Shown here in pieces: positions 1 through 10,487 of a stretch of DNA of 64,000 nt. This stretch comes from Rutidosis leptorrhynchoides (Eukaryota; Streptophyta; Magnoliopsida; Asterales; Asteraceae), in assembly GCF_046630445.1 (NCBI RefSeq), contig NC_092337.1, positions 363,636,001 to 363,700,000 of the forward strand, in the 5' to 3' direction. Positions within the stretch are counted from its first letter, which is position 1, and each line of letters opens with the position of its first letter. The notes beneath the pieces are model-generated. The model searched no databases and was not told the origin of the DNA. It worked only from the letters and a program-made list of their open reading frames with translations. The position numbers were made by a program, and so were the translations under genes.

Positions 1-504
1 CTTAGCGTACAGTTTTTCTTTCCTCAATACTTCTAGCACTTTTCTCAAATGTTCTTCGTGCTCTTGATCATTCTTTGAGTAAATAAGTATGTCATCGATG
101 AAAACAATGACAAACTTGTCAAGATATGGCCCACACACTCGGTTCATAAGGTCCATGAACACAGCTGGTGCGTTAGTCAATCCAAACGGCATAACCATAA
201 ACTTGTAATGACCATAACGCGTCCTAAAAGCAGTTTTTGGAATATCATCCTCCTTTACTCGCATTTGATGATATCCAGAACATAAATCGATCTTCGAATA
301 AACCGACGAGCCTTGTAGTTGATCAAATAAGTCATCAATTCTCGGCAGTGGATAACGGTTTTTGATGGTAAGTTTGTTCAACTCTCTGTAGTCAATACAC
401 AACCTAAATGTACCATCCTTCTTTTTGACAAACAAAACAGGAGCTCCCCATGGTGATGTGCTTGGTCGAATGAAACCACGTTCTAATAGTTCTTGCAGTT
501 GGCT
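1..504 (-). pseudogene. Element A reverse transcriptase, partial
   Basis: Translation of the minus strand gives the N-terminal half of a Ty3/gypsy RT: a [13 protein letters not shown] block, the CIDYRELN motif, [12 protein letters not shown], an SGYHQ block and the catalytic FIDDILIYS motif, ending in EKLYAK at the window edge. I see no stop in this stretch, but it is separated from the upstream protease-linker ORF by an in-frame TAA at 507-505. At that place gypsy relatives normally read Gln, so a CAA to TAA change is likely. RNase H and integrase would lie beyond the left edge. Confidence 0.85.
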
Positions 505-1270
505 TTACAGTTCTTTCATCTCGCTGGGTGCGAGTCTATAAGGAGCATGACCTATTGGTGCAGCTCCTGGTACAAGATCTATTTGAAATTCAACAGATCG
601 ATGTGGAGGTAGTCCCGGTAATTCTTTCAGAAATACATCGGGAAATTCTTTTGCGACGGGAACATCATTGATGCTCTTTTCTTTAGTTTGTACTTTCTCG
701 ACGTGTGCTAGAACAGCATAGCAACCTTTTCTTATTAGTTTTTGTGCCTTCAAATTACTAATAAGATGTAGCTTCATGTTGCCCTTTTCTCCGTACACAT
801 TAAGGGTTCTCCTTCTTCTCGTACAATGCGAATTGCATTTTTATAACATACGATCTCTGATTTCACCTTCTTCAGCCAGTCCATGCCAAATATTACATCA
901 AAACTCCCTAACTCTACTGGTTTCAAATCAATCTTAAATATTTCGCTACCCAGTTTAATTTCTCGATTCCGGCATATATTATCTGCTGAAATTAATTTAC
1001 CGTTTGCTAATTAGAGTAAAAATTTACTATCCAACGGCATCAATGGGAAACTTAATTTAGCACAAAAATCTCTACTCATATAGCTTCTATCCGTACCCGA
1101 ATCAAATAAAATGTAAGCAGATTTATTGTCAATAAGAAACGTACCCGTAACAAGCTCCGGGTCTTCCTGTGCCTCTGCCGCATTAATATTGAAAACTCTT
1201 CCGCGGCCTTGTCCATTCGTGTTCTCCTGGTTCGGGCAATTTCTAATAATGTGGCCCGGTTTTCCATATT
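505..1270 (-). pseudogene. Element A aspartic protease and linker to RT, broken
   Basis: After the second zinc knuckle the minus strand encodes a retropepsin-like domain with the ILFDSGTDRSYMS active-site block (canonical DSG plus hydrophobic run) and the later DVIFGMDWL block typical of gypsy proteases. An in-frame TAA lies between them near 1013. A second break near 780 shifts the frame into the open segment 505-798, which contains the PDVFLKELPGLPPHRSVEF linker seen just upstream of RT in this group, and that segment ends in the TAA at 505-507. The domain identity is clear, and this copy is dead. Confidence 0.8.
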
Positions 1271-1530
1271 TATAACAAACTACATTGGCATAACTTGCTC
1301 CGACACTACTTGCTCTGCCATTACTCGTTCCGACACCATTTGTTCCTTTCGTTCTGTTAACCCCTGGTCCGTAGACCTCACACTTCGCCGCGCTATGACC
1401 ATTTCTTTTACACTTGTTGCAAAATTTGGTGCAGAACCCGAGTGATACTTTTCACACCTTTGGCATAGCTGCTTCTGATTGTTGTTGTTGTTGTGGTTGT
1501 TATTATTGTTGGGATGATTGTTGTAGTTGC

Positions 1531-1618
<88 letters not shown>

Positions 1619-2452
1619 GGGCCGTTTGTTGTAGTTGCGATTGATGTTGCGATTGTTGGGATAATTGTTGCGATTATTATTGTAATTGCTGCTGTTGTTG
1701 TATTGGTGATTCTTATCACCGTTTTCCTCCCACTTTCTTTTGACTTGCTTCACATTGGCCTCTTCAGCCGTCTGTTCTTTAATTCTTTCCTCAATCTGGT
1801 TCACTAGTTTGTGAGCCATTCTACATGCCTGTTGTATGGAGGTGGGCTTGTGTGAACTTATATCTTCTTGGATTCTTTCCGGTAATCCTTTCACAAACGC
1901 GTCGATCTTCTCTTCCTCATCTTCGAACGCTCCCGGACACAATAGGCACAATTTTGTGAATCGTCTTTCGTACGTGGTAATATCAAATCCTTGGGTTCGT
2001 AACCCTCTAAGTTCTGTCTTGACCTTATTGAACTCGGTTCTGGGACGGTACTTCTCGTTCATCAAGTGCTTGAATGCTGACCACGGTAGTGCGTACGCAT
2101 CATCTTGTCCCACTTGCTCTAGATAGGTATTCCACCATGTTAACGTAGAACCTGTGAAGGTATGCGTTGCGTACTTCACTTTATCCTCTTAAGTACACTT
2201 ACTTATGGCAAACACCGATTCGACCTTCTCGGTCCACCGTTTCAATTCGATCGGTCCTTCGGTTCCATCAAATTCCAAAGGTTTGCAGGCAGTGAATTCT
2301 TTGTAGGTGCATCCTACACAATTTCCTGTACTGCTAGATCTAAGGTTATTGTTGGTATGTAGCGCAGCCTGTACTGCGGCTATGTTTGAAGCTAGAAAAG
2401 TACGGAATTCCTCTTCATTCATATTCACGGTGTGTCGAGTAGTCGGTGCCAT
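1237..2452 (-). pseudogene. Element A Gag with poly-Asn tract and two zinc knuckles, broken
   Basis: Likely start is the ATG at 2452, twelve codons inside a slightly longer open frame and in the same context (GGAAATGG-like) as element F's gag start. A capsid domain of the Retrotrans_gag type follows: FDGTEGPIELKRW, then LTWWN and the YERRF/CLLCPGAF region. An in-frame TAA occurs near 2190. A long Asn-rich region with an uninterrupted AAC run comes next, then two CCHC knuckles. The first (CNKC...H....C) is intact but one frame away from the capsid, so there is a frameshift near 1437. In the second the second Cys has become Tyr (CYKYGKPGH). Nucleic-acid binding would be impaired even if it were translated. 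Confidence 0.85.
1521..1619 (-). repeat. (AAC)n trinucleotide run encoding poly-Asn
   Basis: About 33 near-perfect AAC triplets (GTT/TTG on the plus strand) inside gag. Asn-rich spacers flank it on both sides. The antisense poly-Cys and poly-Val open frames here are artefacts of the repeat. Confidence 0.9.
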
Positions 2453-2793
2453 TTCCTTCAAAATAGTCAAATGGAACAAGTTAATCATACAGAATATTAA
2501 GAGTAGTTAATAGTATTTCGTAGCATAATAAGTAGTCATTTATAAAAGCTTTTTCTTCATATTAGCGTTTTATAAGTTTAAATTCGGGTAGTACCTACCC
2601 ATTAAGTTCATACTTAGTAGCTAATATACAATTCAACTACTACAATTCTATATGAAAAACTGATTATAATAATATTTCGCGTTCAAACTTTTATACAATA
2701 TTTTACAAACTTACAATACCGCTTATTTTACATAAAGCATGAAATATAGTACACAATAACTTTGATACAAGATAGTTGTGAAGATAATTCTAG
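2453..2793 (-). other. Element A pre-gag leader with TAATGGGTAGGTA motif
   Basis: This non-coding stretch separates the F-box gene from gag. It matches the sequence just before gag in element F: both contain the GGGTAGGTACTACCC imperfect palindrome (here 2586-2600 region, core at 2592-2604) followed by an ATAAAACGCTAATA block and an AAGCTTTTATAA-like block. The match places the F-box gene between two parts of the leader that are closer together in F. The same TTAACGGGTAGGTA core lies directly before the 3' LTRs of C, D and E. Confidence 0.65.
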
Positions 2794-3477
2794 CTAGTAC
2801 ACAAGTCGTTCAGCAAAGGCAATAAAGACACGTAATTCATACGTCCAGAAACAAGTCATGCATTCTGGTTTTACTAGGATTACTTCCCATCCTTGGTCTT
2901 GTGGAACATAACCGTTATGGCCGTTGATAAGACAGCGTGTTGTAACGTCGTCAAAGGGACGAGGGTTACGTAATGTCCAACAGTCCCGTAACAATATAAA
3001 AACCTCATTTCTTACCCCAATTACCGACTCCGTTACTTCTGGGAACGTTTTGTTTAATAGTTGTAGCCCGATGTTCTTGTTCTCACTTTGGTGAGAAGCG
3101 GACATTACTAACCCGTAAGCATAGCATGCTTCTTTATGTTGCATGTTAGCCGCTTTTTCTAAATCATGAAGTCCTATATTCGGATACATTGAGTCAAAAT
3201 AATTTCTTAACCCGTTGCGTAAAATAGCATTTGGGTTCCCCGCAATATATGCGTCAAAGTAAACACATCGTAACTTATGGGTTTCCCAATGTGATATCCT
3301 CCATCTTTCAAACGAAAGTCTCTTATAAACCAAGACATTCTTGGAACGTTCTTCGAATGTCTTACAAACTGATTTTGCCTTAAATAGTTGTGCCGAGGAA
3401 TTCTGACCGACTCTAGACAAGATTTCATCAATCATGTCTCCGGGTAGGTCTCTTAAAATATTGGGTTGTCTATCCAT
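2794..3477 (-). CDS. F-box protein, At2g35280-like, carried inside element A
   Basis: An intact 227-residue frame without introns. Residues about 7-45 (LRDLPGDMIDEILSRVG...KSVCKTF) form an F-box, the segment that binds SKP1 in SCF ubiquitin ligases. The next part (GNPNAILRNGLRNYF near residues 79-93, then GLHDLEKAANMQHKEACYAYGLVM) resembles the Sel1-like half of plant At2g35280-type F-box proteins. It lies on the same strand as gag, after the acidic pre-gag ORF and about 340 bases before the gag ATG, so it is inside the transposon's transcribed region. The usual Cys-rich tail of this family is only partly visible (CMTCFW). It is open although gag and pol next to it are broken. Whether it is a captured host gene or a long-standing accessory gene cannot be told from one copy. 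Confidence 0.75.
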   Translation of the reverse strand: MDRQPNILRDLPGDMIDEILSRVGQNSSAQLFKAKSVCKTFEERSKNVLVYKRLSFERWRISHWETHKLRCVYFDAYIAGNPNAILRNGLRNYFDSMYPNIGLHDLEKAANMQHKEACYAYGLVMSASHQSENKNIGLQLLNKTFPEVTESVIGVRNEVFILLRDCWTLRNPRPFDDVTTRCLINGHNGYVPQDQGWEVILVKPECMTCFWTYELRVFIAFAERLVY

Positions 3478-3614
3478 TTTGTCTTTTTAAACTGCAAAAT
3501 AGACAAGAGTTAGATTCATAAAAAAATTATTTATCAATACAAGCAATTTTTACATATATCATAAAGCATAAGCACACTATATTACATATATTACACCACA
3601 CGAATACAACTATC

Positions 3615-4228
3615 TTATTCCGACTCGCTCGTTTCTTCTTCTTCTTCAGTTTTGGTTCGTTTTGCCAAGTTTCTAGGGATATATGATGTTCCCCTAATAC
3701 GAGCCGTCGTTTTCCACATTGGTTTAGAAAAACCTGGTGGTTTAGAGGTTCCCGGGTCATTGTTACAACTTAAGGGCTTCGGGGGTTGACGATACATATA
3801 AAGTTCATCGGGGTTGGAATTAGATTTCTCTATTTTATGCCCTTTCCCTTATTATTTTCTTTTGCCTTTTTAAATTCAGTTGGGGTAATTTCTATAACAT
3901 CATCGGAATTCTCGTCGGAATCCGATTCATCGAAGAATTGGTAATCCTCCCAATATTTTACTTCCTTGGCGGAAACACCGTTGACCATAATTAACCTTGG
4001 TCGGTTGGTTGAGGATTTTCTTTTACTTAACCGTTTTATTATTTCCCCCACCGGTTCTATTTCCTCCTCCGGTTCCTCCTCTTCCGGTTCTGATTCTTCT
4101 TCCGGTTCCGACTCTTCTTCCGGTTCCTCTTCGGGAACTTGTGAATCAGTCCACGAATCATTCCAATTTACATTTGACTCTTCATTATTATTAGGTGAGT
4201 CAATGGGACTTGTTCTAGAGGTAGACAT
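3615..4228 (-). pseudogene. Acidic pre-gag ORF with SEPEEE repeats and TARIR tail, frameshifted
   Basis: The frame opens at 4228, about 200 bases after the PBS. Residues about 33-60 are runs of Glu with Pro and Ser (SEPEEE-type repeats), then a basic stretch (KRLSKRKSS) and a second acidic patch. It stops at 3830, but a one-base shift continues into a frame ending at 3615 that carries TTARIRGT and a terminal Glu run. Element F has an ORF at the same place with the same SEPEEE repeats and an ETARIRVG tail, so the two halves here most likely were one protein. No known domain is recognised. Composition suggests a disordered, charged, possibly nuclear protein (inference). Confidence 0.6.
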
Positions 4229-4329
4229 CTATCACATAATATCAAACGCGTTAAGAGATTAATATATCACATAATATTAACATGTTAAAAATATATAGTT
4301 TCCAACAAAATTTGTTAAGCAATCATTTT

Positions 4330-4437
4330 TCAAGTAAACACGGTCGAAGTCTAGACTCACTAATGCATCCTAACAAACTCGATAATACACACTAATGCAA
4401 AATTCTGGTTCTCTAAGACCAACGCTCGGATACCAAC
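4330..4437 (-). promoter_or_regulatory. Element A PBS and conserved post-PBS leader
   Basis: The PBS (4424-4435) reads TGGTATCCGAGC on the minus strand, one base off the usual TGGTATCAGAGC that pairs with initiator-Met tRNA, and is two bases from the LTR end. The following hundred or so bases match the leaders of C, D and F closely, including two copies of TGCATTAGTG about 35 bases apart and the ACTTCGACCG block. Confidence 0.8.
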
Positions 4438-7400
4438 TGAAATGTCCCGTTCTTATTGATTAAAAACGTTCCATATTAATTGATTTCGTTGCGAGGTTTT
4501 GACCTCTATATGAGACGTTTTTCAAAGACTGCATTCATTTTTAAAATAATCCATAACCTTTATTTCATAAATAAAGGTTTAAAAAGCTTTACGTAGATTA
4601 TTAAATAATGATAATCTAAAATATCCTGTTTACACACGACCATTACATAATGGTTTACAATACAAATATGTTACATCGAAATCAGTTTCTTGAATGCAGT
4701 TTTTACACAATATCATACAAACATGGACTCCAAATCTTGTCCTTATTTTAGTTTGCAACAGCGGAAGCTCTTAGTATTCACCTGAGAATAAACATGCTTT
4801 AAACGTCAACAAAAATGTTGGTGAGTTATAGGTTTAACCTATATATATCAAATCGTAACAATAGACCACAAGATTTCATATTTCAATACACATCCCATAC
4901 ATAGAGATAAAAATCATTCATATGGTGAACACCTGGTAACCGACATTAACAAAATGCATATATATAAGAATATCCCCATCATTCCGGGACACCCTTCGGA
5001 TATGATATAAATTTTGAAGTACTAAAGCATCCGGTACTTTGGATGGGGTTTGTTAGGCCCAATAGATCTATATTTAGGATTCGCGTCAATTAGGGTGTCT
5101 GTTCCCTAATTCTTAGATTACCAGACTTAATAAAAAGGGGCATATTCGATTTCGATAATTCAACCATAGAATGTAGTTTCACGTAATTGTGTCTATTTTG
5201 TAAATCATTTATAAAACCTGCATGTATTCTCATCCCAAAAATATTAGATTTTAAAAGTGGGACTATAACTCACTTTCACAGATTTTTACTTCGTCGGGAA
5301 ATAAGACTTGGCCACTGGTTGATTCACGAACCTATAACAATATATACATATATATCAAAGTATGTTCAAAATATATTTACAACACTTTTAATATATTTTG
5401 ATGTTTTAAGTTTATTAAGTCAGCTGTCCTCGTTAGTAACCTACAACTAGTTGTCCACAGTTAGATGTACAGAAATAAATCGATAAATATTATCTTGAAT
5501 CAATCCACGACCCAGTGTATACATATCTCAGTATTGATCACAACTCAAACTATATATATTTTGGAATCAACCTCAACCCTGTATAGCTAACTCCAACATT
5601 CACATATAGAGTGTCTATGGTTGTTCCGAAATATATATAGATGTGTCGACATGATAGGTCGAAACATTGTATACGTGTCTATGGTATCTCAAGATTACAT
5701 AATATACAATACAAGTTGATTAAGTTATGGTTGGAATAGATTTGTTACCAATTTTCACGTAGCTAAAATGAGAAAAATTATCCAATCTTGTTTTACCCAT
5801 AACTTCTTCATTTTAAATCCGTTTTGAGTGAATCAAATTGCTATGGTTTCATATTGAACTCTATTTTATGAATCTATACAGAAAAAGTATAGGTTTATAA
5901 TCAGAAAAATAAGTTACAAGTCATTTTTGTAAAGGTAGTCATTTCAGTCGAAAGAACGACGTCTAGATGACCATTTTAGAAAACATACTTCCACTTTGAG
6001 TTTAACCATAATTTTTGGATATAGTTTCATGTTCATAATAAAAATCATTTTCCCAGAATAACAACTTTTAAATCAAAGTTTATCATAGTTTTTAATTAAC
6101 TAACCCAAGACAGCCCGCAGTGTTACTACGACGGCGTAAATCCGGTTTTACGGTGTTTTTCGTGTTTCCAGGTTTTAAATTATTAAGTTAGCATATCATA
6201 TAGATATATAACATGTGTTTAGTTGGTTTTAAAAGTCAAGTTAGAAGGATTAACTTTTATTTGCGAACAAGTTTAGAATTAACTAAACTATGTTCTAGTG
6301 ATTACAAGTTTAAACCTTCGAATAAGATAGCTTTATATGTATGAATCGAATGATGGTATGAACATCATTACTACCTCAAGTTCCTTGGATAAACCTACTG
6401 GAAATGAGAAAAATAGATCTAGCTTCAAAGGATCCTTGTATGGCTTGAAAGTTCTTGAAGCAGAATCATGACACGAAAACAATTTCAAGTAAGATTTTCA
6501 CTCGAAATAAGATTGTTATAGTTATAGAAATTGAATTAAAGTTTGAATATGATTATTACCTTGTATTAGAAAGATAACCTACTGTAAGTAACAAAAGTTT
6601 CTTGATATTGGATGATTACTTGGAATGGATTTAGAAAACTTGGAAGTAAACTTGCAATCTTGGAAGTATTCTTGATTTTATGAAACTAGAACTTTTGGAA
6701 TTTATGAAGACCACTTAGAACTTGAAGATAGAACTTGAGAGAGATCAATTAGATGAAGAAAATTGAAGAATTAAAGTGTTTGTAGGTGTTTTTGGTCGTT
6801 GGTGTATGGATTAGATATAAAGGATATGAAATTTTGTTTTCATGTAAATAAGTCATGAATGATTACTCATATTTTTGTAATTTTATGAGATATTTCATGC
6901 TAGTTGCCAAATGATGGTTCCCACATGTGTTAGGCGACTCACATGGGCTGCTAAGAGCTGATCATTGGAGTGTATATACCAATAGTACATACATCTAAAA
7001 GCTGTGTATTGTACGAGTACGAATACGGGTGCATACGAGTAGAATTGTTGATGAAACTGAACGAGGATGTAATTGTAAGCATTTTTGTTAAGTAGAAGTA
7101 TTTTGATAAGTGTCTTGAAGTCTTTCAAAAGTGTATGAATACATATTAAAACACTACATGTATATACATTTTAACTGAGTCGTTAAGTCATCGTTAGTCG
7201 TTACATGTAAATGTTGTTTTGAAACCTTTAGGTTAACGATCTTGTTGAATGTTGTTAACCCATTGTTTATTATAATAAATGAGATGTTAAATTGTTATAT
7301 TATCATGATATTATGATATATAATATATCTTAGTATGATATATATACAGTTAAATGCCGTTACAACGATAATCGTTACATATATGTCTCGTTTCGAAATC

Positions 7401-7877
7401 ATTAAGTTAGTAGTCTTATTTTTACATATGTATTTCATTGTTAATACACTTAATAATATATTTACTTATCATTTAACATAATTAACCAAGTGTATCAATA
7501 TCTTAATATGATTCATATGTACCTAGTAAGACGTTGTTATAACGATAATCGTTATATATATCGTTTTCGAGTTTCTTAAATTAATAGTCTCATTTTTATG
7601 TATATAACTCATTGTTAAAATACCTAATGAGATACATACTTATAAAAAAATCATGTTAACTATATATATAACCATATATATGTCATCGTATAGTTTTTAC
7701 AAGTTTAACGTTCGTGAATCACCGGTCAACTTGGGTGGTCAATTGTCTATATGAAACCTATTTCAATTAATCAAGTCTTAACAAGTTTGATTGCTTAACA
7801 TGTTGGAAACACTTAATCATGTAAATAACAATTTCATTTAATATATATATAAACATGGAAAAGTTCGGGTCACTACA
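4438..7877 (-). repeat. Element A 5' LTR (3.4 kb)
   Basis: On the minus strand it starts TGTAGTGACCCGAAC and ends GAACGGGACATTTCA next to the PBS. The ends and most of the body match the solo LTR at 29319-32572 in the opposite orientation. It contains the family hairpin GAGGTCAAAACCTC (4493-4506), a CAGGTGA-type element before GCTTCCGCTG near 4770-4790, and the ATAGATCTAT palindrome near 5066. Small open frames in it (for example 6895-7128) are interrupted in the solo copy and are not called genes. Confidence 0.92.
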
Positions 7878-9341
7878 AACGTCTCTGACGATATCGCTTC
7901 CTTAATGGGAAGAAACAAAGCGCTTTTCGTCAATCGATCAACTATAACCCAAATCGAATCAAATTGGGTCCTCACCGTTTTAGGTAACTTTGTGATGAAA
8001 TCCACGGTAATGTGCTCCCATTTCCATTTCGGGATTTCTAACGGTTGTAACTTACCATACGGCTTTTGGTGCTCGGCCTTAACTTGCAAACACGTGACGC
8101 ATTGCTCAACATACTTCACAACATCACGTTTCATGCCCGACCACCAATAATCTTTCCTTAAATCAAGATACATTTTCGTTGCGCCCGGATGAATGGAATA
8201 CTTTGACTTATGTGCTTCATAAAGTAGCACTTGTCGATAATCTCCCATCTTAGGCACCCACACTCTTCCTTGAAAAGATAACAAACCCCGCGAGCCCATA
8301 GTAATGAACTCTGATTATCCCACAATTCGCTCCGCATGCTTGTTGTGAACGTAAGCCTCTATTTGAATCACTCCGAGTTTTTCAAGAAAATCGTTAGTAA
8401 TAATCATAGGTAACAATCCCAATCGTAACGCCGGGTGATGACTCTTTCGACTTAACGCATCCGCGACCACATTTACTTTGCCCGGATGATAAAGTATTTC
8501 ACAATCATAATCTTTCACCACATCCATCCACCTATGTTGACGATAATTCAAATCTCGTTGATTAAAGAGGTGTTTCAAATCTTATGATCCGAATAAATCG
8601 TACACTTGACACCGTACAAGTAATGGTGCCAAATTTTCAACGCATGCACAACCGCCGCCAACTCAAGATCATGAGTCGGATATCTCATCTCGTGTTCCTT
8701 TAATTGTCGAGAGGCATAAGCGATGACTTTACCTCTTTGCATTAGAACATACCCGAGTCCAATTAACGAGGCATCACAATAAACCGTCATGTCTTCCACC
8801 CCTTCCGGCAAAACTAACACCGGAACTTGACATAACTTCTCCTTTAGCAATTAAAAAGCAACTTCTTGCTCGTTCTCCCAAACAAACATCGCGTTCTTCC
8901 TTGTTAATCTCGTCAATGAAGAAGTGATCTTAGAAAAGTCTTAGATAAACCGACGATAATAACCGGCCAATCGGAAAAAACTTCGGACCTCCGTAGGCGT
9001 AGTCGGTTGTCTCCAACTCTTCACCGTCTATATCTTCCCCGGATCCACTTGAATGCCGTCTTAGTTCACAATATGACCAAGGAATTGAATTTTCCTTTAT
9101 CCAAAATTCACATTTGGAGAACTTAGCATACAACTTCTCCTTTCGTAACGTCTTCAATACTTCACGCAAATGACATTCATGTTCGTTCATACTCTTTGAA
9201 TAAACAAGTATGTCATCAATGAACACAATTACCGACTTGTCCAACATAGGTTGGCACACTCGGTTGATAAGATCCATGAATGTCGCCGGTGCATTCGTAA
9301 GACCAAAAGGCATAACTACGAACTCAAAATGCCCATAACGT
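7878..9341 (-). pseudogene. Element B pol: RT, RNase H and integrase, broken and truncated
   Basis: Going down the minus strand: the RT palm ([12 protein letters not shown], then FIDDILVYS) from 9336; a frameshift soon after KCEFWIKEN with stops in the connection region; RNase H ([30 protein letters not shown]) at 8575-8850; another one-base shift; then [13 protein letters not shown] and an in-frame TAA near 8314; then the integrase zinc finger (H...H...CVTC) and the first core Asp in HITVDFITKLP. The protein is cut at 7877 by the LTR of element A. The first half of this polyprotein is at 19066-21130, displaced by element C. The 9337-9341 bases are the left copy of C's AACGT duplication. Confidence 0.88.
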
Positions 9342-10083
9342 TGTGACGACCCGGAAATTTTCGACTAAATTTAAACTTTATCTTTATATTATTCTGACAC
9401 GATAAGCAATGTTTGTTAAGTTAAATCTCAAGGATTTTAAACTATGTTTATACATTCATTTAAACCTCGACCAAATTCCAATGATTCACGAACCATTAAA
9501 TGAACATATATGAATATGTATGTATATATGTTATAAATTGAAAATGTCAACAAAGTATTTAAAAGTATAATGCTTTATATGAATGTATTTGTTTTAATAT
9601 GATTATCGACGAAATTAAAAAAATATATATTAAATGATTGAATTATCAGAAACATTGAATTATGATTACGAGTCTCTGTTGAGAGGTCCACTATGATTTG
9701 AGAAATCTATTCCTCTTAACGATATTTGGAATAATTTGTAAAGCTATTTATAAATAAAAATAAAAAGTGTCATTTACGAAAGTTAGACAAAAGCTATTGG
9801 AGAATTGGTTTCCATAATATTCTATTAATCTATTTTCAAACGTACAAAAACGTTTTCAGTTTAAAAAGAACTTTATTATTAAAACATATATAACTTTTAT
9901 AAATATCTAGAATCACTTTTGACAACTCATTACTTAACCAGTATAATAAATATAACGATATTTATATTTTATTTCATTAAATATATATAACGATTTAAAT
10001 TAATATTATATATATTTATACACGTATTATACATACATAGTTTTTATATTTTTACTATACTTTAACTTTACCTTTACTTTACT

Positions 10084-10350
10084 TTACCTTTACTTTAACT
10101 TTAATAATTTACTTTAATAATTCATACTTTAATAATTCATACTTTAATAATTCACTTTAATAATTCATACTTTAATAATTCACTTTAATAATTCATACTT
10201 TAATAATTCACTTTAATAATTCATACTTTAATAATTCACTTTAATAATCCATACTTTAATAATTCACTTTAATAATTCATACTTTAATAATTCATAATTT
10301 AATAATTCACTTTAATAATTCATACTTTAATAATTCACTTTAATAATTCA
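10084..10350 (+). repeat. 28-bp minisatellite upstream of the TATA box, 5' LTR of C
   Basis: Alternating 15- and 13-base half units, both built on ACTTTAATAATTCA, repeated about nine to ten times and ending ten bases before TATAAATA. The same array is in the 3' LTR (16664-16930) and in element E's LTR. Confidence 0.9.
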
Positions 10351-10359
10351 AAAATCTAT

Positions 10360-10367
10360 TATAAATA
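10360..10367 (+). promoter_or_regulatory. Probable TATA box of element C 5' LTR
   Basis: TATAAATA just after the AT-rich minisatellite, with an identical box at 16940-16947 in the 3' LTR. It lies 1 kb into the LTR, where a U3/R boundary is plausible. Start site not determinable by eye. Confidence 0.5.
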
Positions 10368-10435
10368 GAATTCAATAGGTTTCATTATTTCATAGAAACT
10401 TGAAAATATATTTCTCTAAACTCTCTCAATCGATT

Positions 10436-10438
<3 letters not shown>

Positions 10439-10484
<46 letters not shown>
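10439..10484 (+). repeat. (AT)23 microsatellite, 5' LTR of C
   Basis: A pure AT run of 46 bases; the matching run in the 3' LTR is 94 bases. Confidence 0.95.

Positions 10485-10487
<3 letters not shown>

Larger units (their letters stand above)
1..7877 (-). mobile_element. Element A: Ty3/gypsy LTR retrotransposon, 5' part
   Basis: Read on the minus strand the order is 5' LTR (7877-4438), a two-base gap, PBS, acidic ORF, F-box gene, gag, protease, RT, and the element leaves the window at base 1. It interrupts the integrase of element B at 7877/7878, so it is younger than B. The 5-bp target duplication should be AACGT (7878-7882), but the other end is outside the window. Gag and pol carry several stops and frameshifts, so this copy cannot make a full polyprotein. 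The extra genes between PBS and gag are the unusual part. PR-RT order before integrase is not seen here but RT follows protease, as in Ty3/gypsy. Confidence 0.9.

Noticed and set aside
1414..1807. Poly-Cys and poly-Val open frames on the plus strand
   Set aside because: Antisense reading of the AAC repeat in element A's gag; no other support.
6895..7128. 77-codon frame inside element A's LTR
   Set aside because: In the solo LTR the same region carries a stop in the middle, so it is not conserved as a protein.
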